22,239 bases of DNA from Nitrososphaerales archaeon (GTDB lineage Archaea > Thermoproteota > Nitrososphaeria > Nitrososphaerales > UBA57): assembly GCA_022449325.1 (NCBI GenBank), contig JAKUSK010000008.1, forward strand, positions 1 through 22,239. The letters run 5' to 3'. Positions 7,993 to 15,095 of this stretch are shown here, one piece after another; within the stretch, counting starts at the first letter, position 1; every line of letters begins with the position of its first letter. The notes below the pieces were generated by a model that had not been told where the DNA came from, ran no database searches, and was given only the letters and a program-made list of their open reading frames with translations. The translations under genes and the position numbers were made by a program.

Positions 7993-8271
7993 ATGAAAAT
8001 AGGAAAAGAAACAAATCGATACTGTCCAAAGTGTAAGAAGCATACAGTCAATACTATATCTATTTACAAAGCAGGTAAACAAAGAAAAAGTTCATTGGGA
8101 GCCCGTAATCACGAAAAAGATCGAAAGGGTTATGGTGGACAAAAATTCCCAGAACTCAAACGTACCGCAAAAACAACCAAGAAAATTACACTACGTTACA
8201 AATGTAAGGATTGCAGTAAAGTAGTCATGGGCCGTGGATTTAGAATTAGAAAACTGGAGATAGTAGCATGA
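7993..8271 (+). CDS. rpl44e: 50S ribosomal protein L44e
   Basis: A 92-residue L44e (eL42) of standard length, a large-subunit protein near the tRNA exit site. Two zinc-ribbon pairs are visible, YCPKCKKH near the N-terminus and YKCKDCSK near residue 70, along with the conserved basic core RKSSLGARNHEKDRKGYGGQ and the ending MGRGFRIRKLEIV. Its stop overlaps the start of rps27e by 4 bp (ATGA), indicating translational coupling. A TATA-like AAGATATTTTAAG lies about 31 nt upstream. Confidence 0.97.
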   Translation: MKIGKETNRYCPKCKKHTVNTISIYKAGKQRKSSLGARNHEKDRKGYGGQKFPELKRTAKTTKKITLRYKCKDCSKVVMGRGFRIRKLEIVA

Positions 8272-8465
8272 AAAATTCTCGAATACATATTCCACAACCT
8301 CGTAGTTCATTCATTTCGATTCAATGTCAAGAATGCGGAACATCTCGTGTTGTGTTTTCAGCTTCATCACTTAAGATTAATTGCGAAAAATGTAATGCAA
8401 TTCTTGTAGAAAATACCGGCGGAACTGCAAAAATACATGGAACAAATACTTCTCGAGTTGATTAG
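8268..8465 (+). CDS. rps27e: 30S ribosomal protein S27e
   Basis: A 65-residue S27e (eS27), a small-subunit zinc protein. The metal-binding pairs are CQECGT and CEKCNA, separated by the expected 16-18 residues, and the fold ends with the Gly/Ala-rich strand GGTAKIHG. The ATG lies within the rpl44e stop overlap (ATGA). The following aglB start codon comes immediately after this gene's TAG with no spacer. The context rpl44e-rps27e is conserved across archaea. Confidence 0.95.
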   Translation: MKNSRIHIPQPRSSFISIQCQECGTSRVVFSASSLKINCEKCNAILVENTGGTAKIHGTNTSRVD

Positions 8466-10628
8466 ATGTCGATAGTTGATTCTTTAAAGTCTATCAAGTT
8501 TGATTCTATACGACCAGTGACATCAAGACAAACTCTTGTTGTTATTATGGGTCTTTCAATTATCTTTTCTGCTGCACTTATGCTCAGAATATTTCCTGTA
8601 AAATATGGTTATTTCCTTAATGAATTCGATCCTTTCTTTGATTATTATGCATCGAAATTTATCGTTGATCATTTTGACGCAAGTGGAATTTCTGGTTTAA
8701 TGAATTATTTCAGTTGGCATGATTATAAAACTTGGTATCCAGAAGGTAGACCTGTAGCTAGAACTTCTCAGGTCGGTTTACATTTTGCAGGAGCAATATT
8801 CTACATAATTGCTAGAGATATTTTTGGTCTATCTAGTTCATTGTATGATTTCATTGTTGTCTTCCCTCCAATTGTTGGCGCACTTAGTATAATCCCGATC
8901 TATCTAATTGCTCGTCGAGTTACTTCATCGGGAGGAGCTCTCTTCGCTAGTTTAATTATAGCTTTCTCAACATCAGTAATCCAAAGAGGTAACCTTGGAT
9001 GGTTCAAATCTGAACCTTTTGCACTATTACTTGCTCTTTCTGGTTGCTATCTATTCCTAACGTTATTCGACTCCGAACGCTCAAATCGAAATATTGCATT
9101 TCGTGCTATGTTTGCAGGTTCACTTTTAGGTCTTGCACTTACATCTTGGGGTGGCGCTCAATTCTTCAACATTGTATTTGCAGTCTTAATTCTTGTTATA
9201 CCATTTCTAAAACTTGACCAGAGGAAAGCAATTTTCTCAACATCAATATTTGTTGCATTTTATCTTATTGTTGCTGCAATCTCACCACGTCCTGGTGCCG
9301 CTTTAATTCTTTCTCCGCAAGGTTTAGCATTATTGGGCTCTCTCAGCTTCGCAATTCTTGCAAATATCATCAGAAACTTCGCAGTTGTATATGAATACAC
9401 TAACATTCTAAAAAATACAATCATTGGACTCTTCTTTAGTGCTATTGTAATTCTAAGCTTAGGATTCTTGTCTGAAGTAAGTGGACGCTATCTCACTGTC
9501 GTACTTCCATTTAGAAGAAGTGGTGTTCCATTAGTCGAATCTGTAGCCGAACACTTTGTCCCTACAGGCGCAGCGTTCTTCCAAGAATATCTTATTCTTT
9601 TACCATTTGCAGTCTTTGGCGCTATGAAGTTACTTGATAAACGCGATATTAATTCTGTTTTCATTCTTGTACTTGCAGCTTCAGGAGCTTACATATCTGG
9701 TTCATTCTCTCGTTTAATGATTTTCTCCTCTCTTGCAATAGCTTTTCTCGCAGCGGTAGGATTCATTACTGTAACTGCGTCGATATTTCGACCATTGCTT
9801 ACAGGAATCGGAAAACAAGGCACTGGTAAATCTGAAACACGTACAGGATTAAAAATTCTTTATTCACTTTTTATGATTACTGTGTTGTGTATCCCTGTAA
9901 TTGTGCCAGTTTATGGTTATAATTGGGTTTTTGCAGCAGACCTTCCTACTAGTATCGCTAATTCAGGTAGTACTCTACGAGGAACTGATCCAAGCTTCCT
10001 CGAAGCACTTGCATGGTTAAGTGATTCTACTCCAGAAGATTCTGTAGTTGCTGCATGGTGGGACTATGGATATTGGATTACGGTTATGGGCAACCGGACA
10101 AGCCTGGCGGATAATGCTACAATAAATGGTACAAGAATTGAAGTTCTCGGCCAAATGTTCATGTCACCCGAAGAAGAGTCCTTGGCAATTTTAGAATCAC
10201 TTGACGCTGATTATGTATTAATATTCGTAGCTGGACAAAAATCCCAGAACGCGCAATTTGGAGATCTATATGTCCTAGGCGGTGGCGGAGATGAAAGCAA
10301 AAAACAATGGTTCATTAGAATTGGAGGCTTCGAAGATGCTCAATTCATGGAAGCTGACGGATTCTCACCTAACCAAAACTTCTGGGAAAATTCATTCCTT
10401 GGTAGATTAATGCCATTTGTATGGGAAATGGCTATAGATCGTGAAAATAATATATACCGAGAGTATGAATTCTCTCCTGAAACAACAGATCTATTCAAAT
10501 ACCAAATGAAGTATCCAGCAGACGGAAATGGTCCTTTAAGACTTGCCTTTGCTTCTGAAAGTCTTCAACCAGATGCACCTCCAGGTCGATTTAGTGGTGT
10601 ATTAATCTACGAAATAGTAAAAGACTAA
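8466..10628 (+). CDS. aglB: Oligosaccharyltransferase AglB (STT3 family)
   Basis: A 720-residue STT3/AglB enzyme that transfers lipid-linked glycans to Asn in Asn-X-Ser/Thr on the outer face of the membrane. The N-terminal two thirds (about 20-490) hold some 11-13 membrane spans, with the first external-loop acidic motif NEFDPFFDYY near residue 55 and an SVAE-type loop motif (VESVAEHFVP) near 360. The C-terminal soluble domain begins with the signature WWDYGYW at 531-537, which recognises the +2 Ser/Thr. The ATG directly abuts the rps27e stop, so it belongs to that operon. Its stop overlaps the convergent nop10 stop. It would glycosylate surface proteins such as those encoded further right; that link is inference. 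Confidence 0.93.
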   Translation: MSIVDSLKSIKFDSIRPVTSRQTLVVIMGLSIIFSAALMLRIFPVKYGYFLNEFDPFFDYYASKFIVDHFDASGISGLMNYFSWHDYKTWYPEGRPVARTSQVGLHFAGAIFYIIARDIFGLSSSLYDFIVVFPPIVGALSIIPIYLIARRVTSSGGALFASLIIAFSTSVIQRGNLGWFKSEPFALLLALSGCYLFLTLFDSERSNRNIAFRAMFAGSLLGLALTSWGGAQFFNIVFAVLILVIPFLKLDQRKAIFSTSIFVAFYLIVAAISPRPGAALILSPQGLALLGSLSFAILANIIRNFAVVYEYTNILKNTIIGLFFSAIVILSLGFLSEVSGRYLTVVLPFRRSGVPLVESVAEHFVPTGAAFFQEYLILLPFAVFGAMKLLDKRDINSVFILVLAASGAYISGSFSRLMIFSSLAIAFLAAVGFITVTASIFRPLLTGIGKQGTGKSETRTGLKILYSLFMITVLCIPVIVPVYGYNWVFAADLPTSIANSGSTLRGTDPSFLEALAWLSDSTPEDSVVAAWWDYGYWITVMGNRTSLADNATINGTRIEVLGQMFMSPEEESLAILESLDADYVLIFVAGQKSQNAQFGDLYVLGGGGDESKKQWFIRIGGFEDAQFMEADGFSPNQNFWENSFLGRLMPFVWEMAIDRENNIYREYEFSPETTDLFKYQMKYPADGNGPLRLAFASESLQPDAPPGRFSGVLIYEIVKD

Positions 10629-10780
10629 TCGTATTTGTCCGCAATTCTCAAACGTGCATACTTGTCATCTGGAGAAAATTTTGCCGGATGAGGCGATACA
10701 GTTTTTTCATTACATTTTTCGCAAGTTTCCTGCAAGCTGTACTCGGAACAGTTTGGACATTTCTTAAGAAGATTTTTCAT
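10625..10780 (-). CDS. nop10: Ribosome biogenesis protein Nop10
   Basis: A 51-codon leftward gene. Translation begins MKNLLKKCPNCSEYSL, continues with CEKCNEKTVSPHPAKFSPDD and ends KYARLRIADKYD. This matches archaeal Nop10, a core H/ACA RNP component used in rRNA pseudouridylation with Cbf5, Gar1 and L7Ae. It keeps the CxxC-CxxC zinc ribbon, the invariant TxxPHPxKFSPxDxY core, and a total length within the 50-60 residue norm. Its ATG shares one base with the TAA of the upstream aIF2-alpha gene, a common archaeal pairing that implies coupled translation. The stop (TAG at 10627-10625) overlaps the aglB stop on the other strand. Confidence 0.93.
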   Translation of the reverse strand: MKNLLKKCPNCSEYSLQETCEKCNEKTVSPHPAKFSPDDKYARLRIADKYD

Positions 10781-11571
10781 TATGTCTGCTCCTTAGAAAA
10801 TGAAAAGTCTGCCTTCTTTCCTATAGATTTCTTTATCTTTTCCAATGCAGAAGATAACTTCTTTTCCGCAGATTTGTAGTCTTCCGAATAAACTGTTATC
10901 TTGTACTTTGGAGATCCGAGATAAGAAATCTCCACTTTCTTCCCAGCTTTGTTTGAAAGAACTTGCGACATAGAACTCTTGATTAAATTAATCCCATCAG
11001 GATCCTGCGTAGTGACTTGAATTATACCTGTAACATTGACCATTGGAATTGATATCTTACTCTTCGAAATATTTGCTAATTCAGTTACAACTTTCTTTGG
11101 AATACCTAATTTATCAAATGCTTCGTCTCTATCTCTTATCAATTCTTCCAATCCCGAATAGACTGTACCGAATTGATTTTCAACCTTATCAAAATATTCG
11201 TTCTTCTGATCTTCAGTGAGTTTGGCTTTTGTCTGTAAAGTGTCAAATATAGATCTGGACTTGTCATATCTTTTTATAGATAATAACTTCTGTTTCCTGT
11301 CTTCTCCTGAGACCTGCCTCAATGAAAGATCTACTTCCGTCCTAGCTGAATCTACTCGTATTACCTTCAATACAACTTTTTGATTCACTGTGATAAATCT
11401 TGATACATTCTTGACCCAACCCGTAGCAATCTCAGAAACATGCAAAAATCCATACATGTTATTGTATTCTTCTAATACGACCTTAGCTCCATGACTAGAC
11501 ATACTTGTTACTAAAGCCAGAACCAATTCTCCTACTTCTGGCATATCTTGATTTTCTATCTCTTGCTTCAT
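10780..11571 (-). CDS. eif2a: Translation initiation factor 2 subunit alpha
   Basis: A 263-residue aIF2-alpha, one of three subunits of the factor that delivers initiator tRNA to the small ribosomal subunit. The N-terminal S1/OB domain (about 10-85) contains GELVLALVTS, the loop SSHGAKVVLEEYNNMYGFLHVSEI, and VVLKVIRVD. A central helical domain (about 90-170) includes RKQKLLSIKRYDKS, and the C-terminal alpha/beta domain (about 175-255) ends in a Lys-rich tail. A TATA-like TTTTTATAACT lies about 31 nt upstream on the minus strand. It overlaps nop10 by one base. It lies in the expected archaeal neighbourhood of rpl44e/rps27e but in opposite orientation. Confidence 0.94.
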   Translation of the reverse strand: MKQEIENQDMPEVGELVLALVTSMSSHGAKVVLEEYNNMYGFLHVSEIATGWVKNVSRFITVNQKVVLKVIRVDSARTEVDLSLRQVSGEDRKQKLLSIKRYDKSRSIFDTLQTKAKLTEDQKNEYFDKVENQFGTVYSGLEELIRDRDEAFDKLGIPKKVVTELANISKSKISIPMVNVTGIIQVTTQDPDGINLIKSSMSQVLSNKAGKKVEISYLGSPKYKITVYSEDYKSAEKKLSSALEKIKKSIGKKADFSFSKEQT

Positions 11572-11613
11572 CTATAGGAAAAGTTACTTTGGATTAGTTA
11601 TAAAAATTTCATA

Positions 11614-13005
11614 TCATATAGAAGAGGTGGATAATAACCACAGACCAAGTATTGTGTAACCAACCATCAGTAACAGTATTGGCGCCTGACTCATGATTGA
11701 TTTCTTGCCATCTTTGAAAACTCTAAGAGAGATTCTATGGGCTATGTAGACCGAAAGGATATGACCAATCACAATGACCGCCACTTGATAATTCCAAAGC
11801 AATATGAAATCTATGGTCCTCACAATCTCATACGAACTTGTTCCAAAGATATCCCACCCAAAACCAAACGGATCGGAAATCAACTTGATAATTAATTGCC
11901 CGTTCAAAAAGAAATATGCGGAGTAGTGCGCCAGGTGATAGACGATCGATATAGGAAGCAGCGCTGGAACAAACTTCTGCGCAAGATCCAAAGTTGTAAT
12001 GTCCGTCTTTGTAATTGCTCTTGATATTGCAACAAAAGAGTAGAATATGGAGAAAAATGCCAAAAACGACACTATGATTCCCGCAGTGTTGACATAGATT
12101 ACATCGTATCTTCCACTTCCCCCAAAGGCATCGATACCAATAACATCATACCAAAACAAAGTTGAAATTAACCCATCAAAAGATACTACAGACAATATTA
12201 AGATTAGAAAACATAGCTGATCAAAACGATAACGAGCATCCAATAATCCAGAAGCTATGGGACGCAACAATATCTTTCCATCCGATGTTACACGAGTTGC
12301 CGAAAAACTCGACACAAAATTAAAGAAAACCGTGAACGGCTCGCAGTTGTCCAACCATTTGTTCTTTCCAAAGACACGCATTCCCGCCAGAACAATTATT
12401 GAGTAGACAAAAATTATGTTTCCAAGAAACTGAGGATGTGCGGGCGTAGGATAAACCAATTCAATCCATGCAAATATTAGGAAAAACCCGAAGGCAGGCC
12501 ATGACTTTAACTTGTCAGGATATTGTCTCAGCGGTTTCTCATCAAATTTAATTAATTCAAAAATGTTTTTCCATGGGTTCACAAAGTTCCAACTGTCTCC
12601 GAAGAGTATGTGCAGCCAAATGAATCCGCCCCACCAAACTACCCAAACAAACGTTGGCGCGAAATTCTTGACAGGAAATTGAGATCCCAATACTCCTGTC
12701 AGAATTGTCAATATTAACAGTGAAACTGAAATGACCTTGAACACATTCAACAATGATTTGTTTCTATACAACGCATCAACAATTCCAACGTTCCTTAAAT
12801 TATACGTCCGATAGGAATCATCATGCGCCTTGCTTCTAACGAACAAACTGATTATGGCAAACGATGCAATCACAGCAGCTCCTCCTCCAAACCAATACAG
12901 GTATCCAGGAATAGGAAGATCTATCTTCGACCCGAAACCGTGAGCATAGGCATTAGGAATAAGTAGAATTTGAATTAATATTATGATAAAAAATAATCTC
13001 TTCAT
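11614..13005 (-). CDS. Polytopic membrane protein, FedB-like, with predicted mature N-terminal His
   Basis: A 463-residue protein with a clear signal peptide (1-21, ending NAYA) followed by HGFGSKIDLPIPGYLYW, then about ten membrane spans. The AHGFG-DLPIP start and a WLHILFGDSWNFVNPW segment resemble a bacterial family sometimes annotated as fenitrothion hydrolase FedB; that name comes from one pathway and should not be read as function here. Histidines lie in membrane segments (VYHLAHYSAYF, GHILSVYIAHR). Cleavage after NAYA would leave His22 as residue one, a geometry used for copper by CopC, PmoB and lytic monooxygenases. It is the last of four leftward genes behind an amicyanin-like protein, so a role in copper or electron transfer is plausible but unproven. 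Confidence 0.8.
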   Translation of the reverse strand: MKRLFFIIILIQILLIPNAYAHGFGSKIDLPIPGYLYWFGGGAAVIASFAIISLFVRSKAHDDSYRTYNLRNVGIVDALYRNKSLLNVFKVISVSLLILTILTGVLGSQFPVKNFAPTFVWVVWWGGFIWLHILFGDSWNFVNPWKNIFELIKFDEKPLRQYPDKLKSWPAFGFFLIFAWIELVYPTPAHPQFLGNIIFVYSIIVLAGMRVFGKNKWLDNCEPFTVFFNFVSSFSATRVTSDGKILLRPIASGLLDARYRFDQLCFLILILSVVSFDGLISTLFWYDVIGIDAFGGSGRYDVIYVNTAGIIVSFLAFFSIFYSFVAISRAITKTDITTLDLAQKFVPALLPISIVYHLAHYSAYFFLNGQLIIKLISDPFGFGWDIFGTSSYEIVRTIDFILLWNYQVAVIVIGHILSVYIAHRISLRVFKDGKKSIMSQAPILLLMVGYTILGLWLLSTSSI

Positions 13006-13055
13006 TTCCTGAACGTATACATAATTGTGTACTGTCTACAAAAAAACTTATTGAA

Positions 13056-13868
13056 TCACGCTCTAGGCATGACTTCCAAGAATCCAATCAATATGGCTTC
13101 TTCCTCTTCTCCGTGCCCATGTTCTTCCTCCATATTCATACCAGGTTCCATCTCAGTTTCTATCGTAAATGTCTTGCTTGCTTGATTTCCTATTAATTCG
13201 TGTTCTGCATTGACCAAACTAACATATACTGTATGTTCACCTTTTGGAATAGCTTTCAAAGTGTATGATTTTTCATCAAATACCATCAAAGCCGAATGAT
13301 CATGACCTTTTATCTCTTCATCTAACTTAACATGCCAATGAATACCTTTAGATGGGAATTCCACACCCTCGATTTCTACAGAAACAGTAGCCGTATTGTC
13401 CATTACCATAACTGATTCTATACTAATCTCAGCATTGCTTACATCCATATTCATGCCACCCATTTCCATTTCATGTTCGCCTGTATGTATCTCGATTTCA
13501 AATCTACCTGGAAACATGGCAGAGAAACTCAATACTTTAAGCTCATCTGACACAAGCATTATCTCATGATCATATTCATGTATGTGGAACATCAAATTTT
13601 CATCAGAAATTATATTCAATAACACTTGATCTCCTACTTCAACTGAAATTATCGGAGGATCTAACGTCATCTTCCTGTCAACTATACTAATATCAAATTC
13701 CTTCGTCTTGTCGTCTTCTATCACCGGTTCTTCTGCAACTTCTATCTCAATCTTTTCTTCAACGACAGGTATTTCCTCTTCAGGTCCATCATATGTGAAT
13801 ATCGCTGCTGCTAGTAAGACTATGCCGATTATTGCATACAAGAACTTTGGATTATTTCGAATACTCAT
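13056..13868 (-). CDS. Membrane-anchored two-domain His/Met/Glu-rich protein (cupredoxin-like)
   Basis: A 270-residue protein with one N-terminal membrane anchor (about 9-26) and an acidic linker (28-55). A cupredoxin-like domain (about 56-130) contains FHIHEYDHEI in place of a full type-1 copper set; no cysteine is present, so blue copper is excluded. A Met/His tract (EHEMEMGGMNM, 131-141) links it to a second beta domain (about 145-237) with GIHWHVKLDEE, GHDHSALM and PKGEHTVYVSLVNAEH, which resembles secreted DUF4399-type metal-associated domains. The tail is His/Glu/Met-rich (EMEPGMNMEEEHGHGEEEE). This suggests extracellular copper or other soft-metal binding. It shares its His/Glu style with the giant insert of the downstream propeller. 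The exact family is uncertain. Confidence 0.75.
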   Translation of the reverse strand: MSIRNNPKFLYAIIGIVLLAAAIFTYDGPEEEIPVVEEKIEIEVAEEPVIEDDKTKEFDISIVDRKMTLDPPIISVEVGDQVLLNIISDENLMFHIHEYDHEIMLVSDELKVLSFSAMFPGRFEIEIHTGEHEMEMGGMNMDVSNAEISIESVMVMDNTATVSVEIEGVEFPSKGIHWHVKLDEEIKGHDHSALMVFDEKSYTLKAIPKGEHTVYVSLVNAEHELIGNQASKTFTIETEMEPGMNMEEEHGHGEEEEAILIGFLEVMPRA

Positions 13869-13946
13869 TTCCTAAAAAAAAACTATACTCACTAAAATAA
13901 AAACGTCTTGTTGTTAATACCCTAGTGAATAACTTATTTTATTAAA

Positions 13947-14321
13947 CTATGCAGCGCCACGTGGTGCTTGACATACTCCAGCTGGGGAGTGACATCTACC
14001 AGTTTGTGCATTGCATACCTGAGCTCCACCACAACCACAGTCAAATTGACATGTGTTGCAAAGTTCATGAGCATCACAGACACCATTACCGCATGAATTT
14101 GATAGAGTTGTACATGTATCTGCATCCATCCAGTTTGGACATTTGTATTGAGGTGCATTTGGAAGTATAGGTGCTATGTCTCCAACAGCAGAAATAGTTA
14201 GAGATTCATCTTCTCCACCAATTCCTAACATTGGAACTCCACCTGTAAAAATCATGTACCCTATTATTGCGGTTGCTATTAAAAGCGGAATAGGAATAAA
14301 TTTTTCATATTGTGCTGACAT
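13947..14321 (-). CDS. Membrane-anchored Cys-rich surface protein
   Basis: A 124-residue protein with a single N-terminal membrane span (about 11-33) and an external region carrying eleven cysteines. The core SCGNGVCDAHELCNTCQFDC matches the CGNGVCD-x-GE-x-C-x-x-C-x-x-DC-type repeat found in extracellular proteins of several archaea and bacteria, normally disulfide-bonded. The adjacent GCGGAQVCNAQTGRCHS adds more pairs. An odd number of cysteines leaves one free or available for intermolecular bonding or metal. A TATA-like AATATTTATTAAC lies about 29 nt upstream on the minus strand. Its function is unknown; its place between two copper-protein-like genes suggests a redox or scaffolding role at the surface. 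The overlapping frame at 13934-14158 is a shadow. Confidence 0.8.
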   Translation of the reverse strand: MSAQYEKFIPIPLLIATAIIGYMIFTGGVPMLGIGGEDESLTISAVGDIAPILPNAPQYKCPNWMDADTCTTLSNSCGNGVCDAHELCNTCQFDCGCGGAQVCNAQTGRCHSPAGVCQAPRGAA

Positions 14322-14376
14322 ACAGATTACTGTAATAATGAAGTTAATAAATATTGCTGAAAAATTATTAATTTTA

Positions 14377-15063
14377 TTAAACTCTTGGAATTACCGTAAT
14401 CGTTCCAGTCATGTATGGATGTGGCTTGCAAAAATATGGAAACGTGCCAACCTCATCAAATACAAAACTTGCATAATCTTGCCTTTGCATATCAATGTCA
14501 AACAAGTTATCCGGAGCAGTTACTGAATGAATTACATCATCTTTGTTATACCATGTTACCTTGGTTCCTTGTACGATAGTTAATCCATGAGGTTCAAAAT
14601 TATAATTCTCTATATCTATCTGAACTTCATCCATGCCCACTACATCAAGAATCATGAAGAAAGTTCTTACAGTATTCTGACTCTTTGCAACAATGGTCAT
14701 GTTGTGCTGGCCCACTGCCATCTCTTCCATTGGATCAAAAGTTACAGTTGCAACTTTTTCACCATCTTTACTTACAAAATATGCAGAATTATCAAAATCA
14801 ACTTTTATCCCAATTAATGGAGTTTTTATTGAAAACTTTACATCTGATTCAAAACCGAGTTCCGAGGAAAGTAAAAACCTTGTTTCAACTTTTTCACCGA
14901 ACATTGTCTGTACAACTTCCTGTTCAGGTTCTACATTGAAGAATCCTTTTTCAACTACTTCTGAATTTATATTGGATTCTGGATTCTCTCCGTTACTAAT
15001 AAAAAGATAACCAATGCCAATTGCAGCTAAAACAGCGACGCCTATTATAATATAATTTCGCAC
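14377..15063 (-). CDS. Membrane-anchored amicyanin/plastocyanin-like cupredoxin
   Basis: A blue-copper protein of 228 residues when started at the GTG on 15063-15061. The frame is open a further 13 codons to a TTG at 15102, but that would run across the divergent promoter and into the neighbour. It has an N-terminal membrane anchor, an Ig-like middle domain (about 40-140) and a C-terminal cupredoxin domain. With the GTG start the copper ligands are H179 (DDVIHSVT), C212, H215 and M218 in YFCKPHPYMTGTI. The C-x2-H-x2-M loop is the short amicyanin type rather than the longer plastocyanin type. Amicyanin accepts electrons from a quinoprotein, so this is a natural electron acceptor for the divergent PQQ-type propellers. 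That pairing is inference. Confidence 0.92.
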   Translation of the reverse strand: MRNYIIIGVAVLAAIGIGYLFISNGENPESNINSEVVEKGFFNVEPEQEVVQTMFGEKVETRFLLSSELGFESDVKFSIKTPLIGIKVDFDNSAYFVSKDGEKVATVTFDPMEEMAVGQHNMTIVAKSQNTVRTFFMILDVVGMDEVQIDIENYNFEPHGLTIVQGTKVTWYNKDDVIHSVTAPDNLFDIDMQRQDYASFVFDEVGTFPYFCKPHPYMTGTITVIPRV

Positions 15064-15078
15064 AAAACTATTATTGAT

Positions 15079-15092
15079 GGTTATAATATAAA
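15079..15092. promoter_or_regulatory. Shared bidirectional TATA element, cupredoxin / quinoprotein 1
   Basis: The sequence GGTTATAATATAAA reads as TTATAATATAAA on the plus strand and TTTATATTATAA on the minus strand. Its centre near 15086 is 22 nt from the second in-frame ATG of quinoprotein 1 (15108) and about 23 nt from the cupredoxin GTG (15063). One near-symmetric TATA box could therefore fire leaderless transcripts in both directions. It also argues for 15108, not 15096, as the quinoprotein start. Confidence 0.5.
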
Positions 15093-15095
15093 GAT

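Noticed and set aside
10688..10879. Plus-strand 63-residue open frame between aglB and aIF2-alpha
   Set aside because: It is antisense to nop10 and to the end of aIF2-alpha, both of which are recognisable.
13934..14170. Open frames overlapping the Cys-rich protein on both strands
   Set aside because: The main frame has an anchor plus a recognisable Cys repeat; the others give no recognisable domain.
14587..15010. Plus-strand open frames across the cupredoxin gene
   Set aside because: Clear type-1 copper ligands on the minus strand make that the coding strand; the plus frames overlap each other and have no motif.
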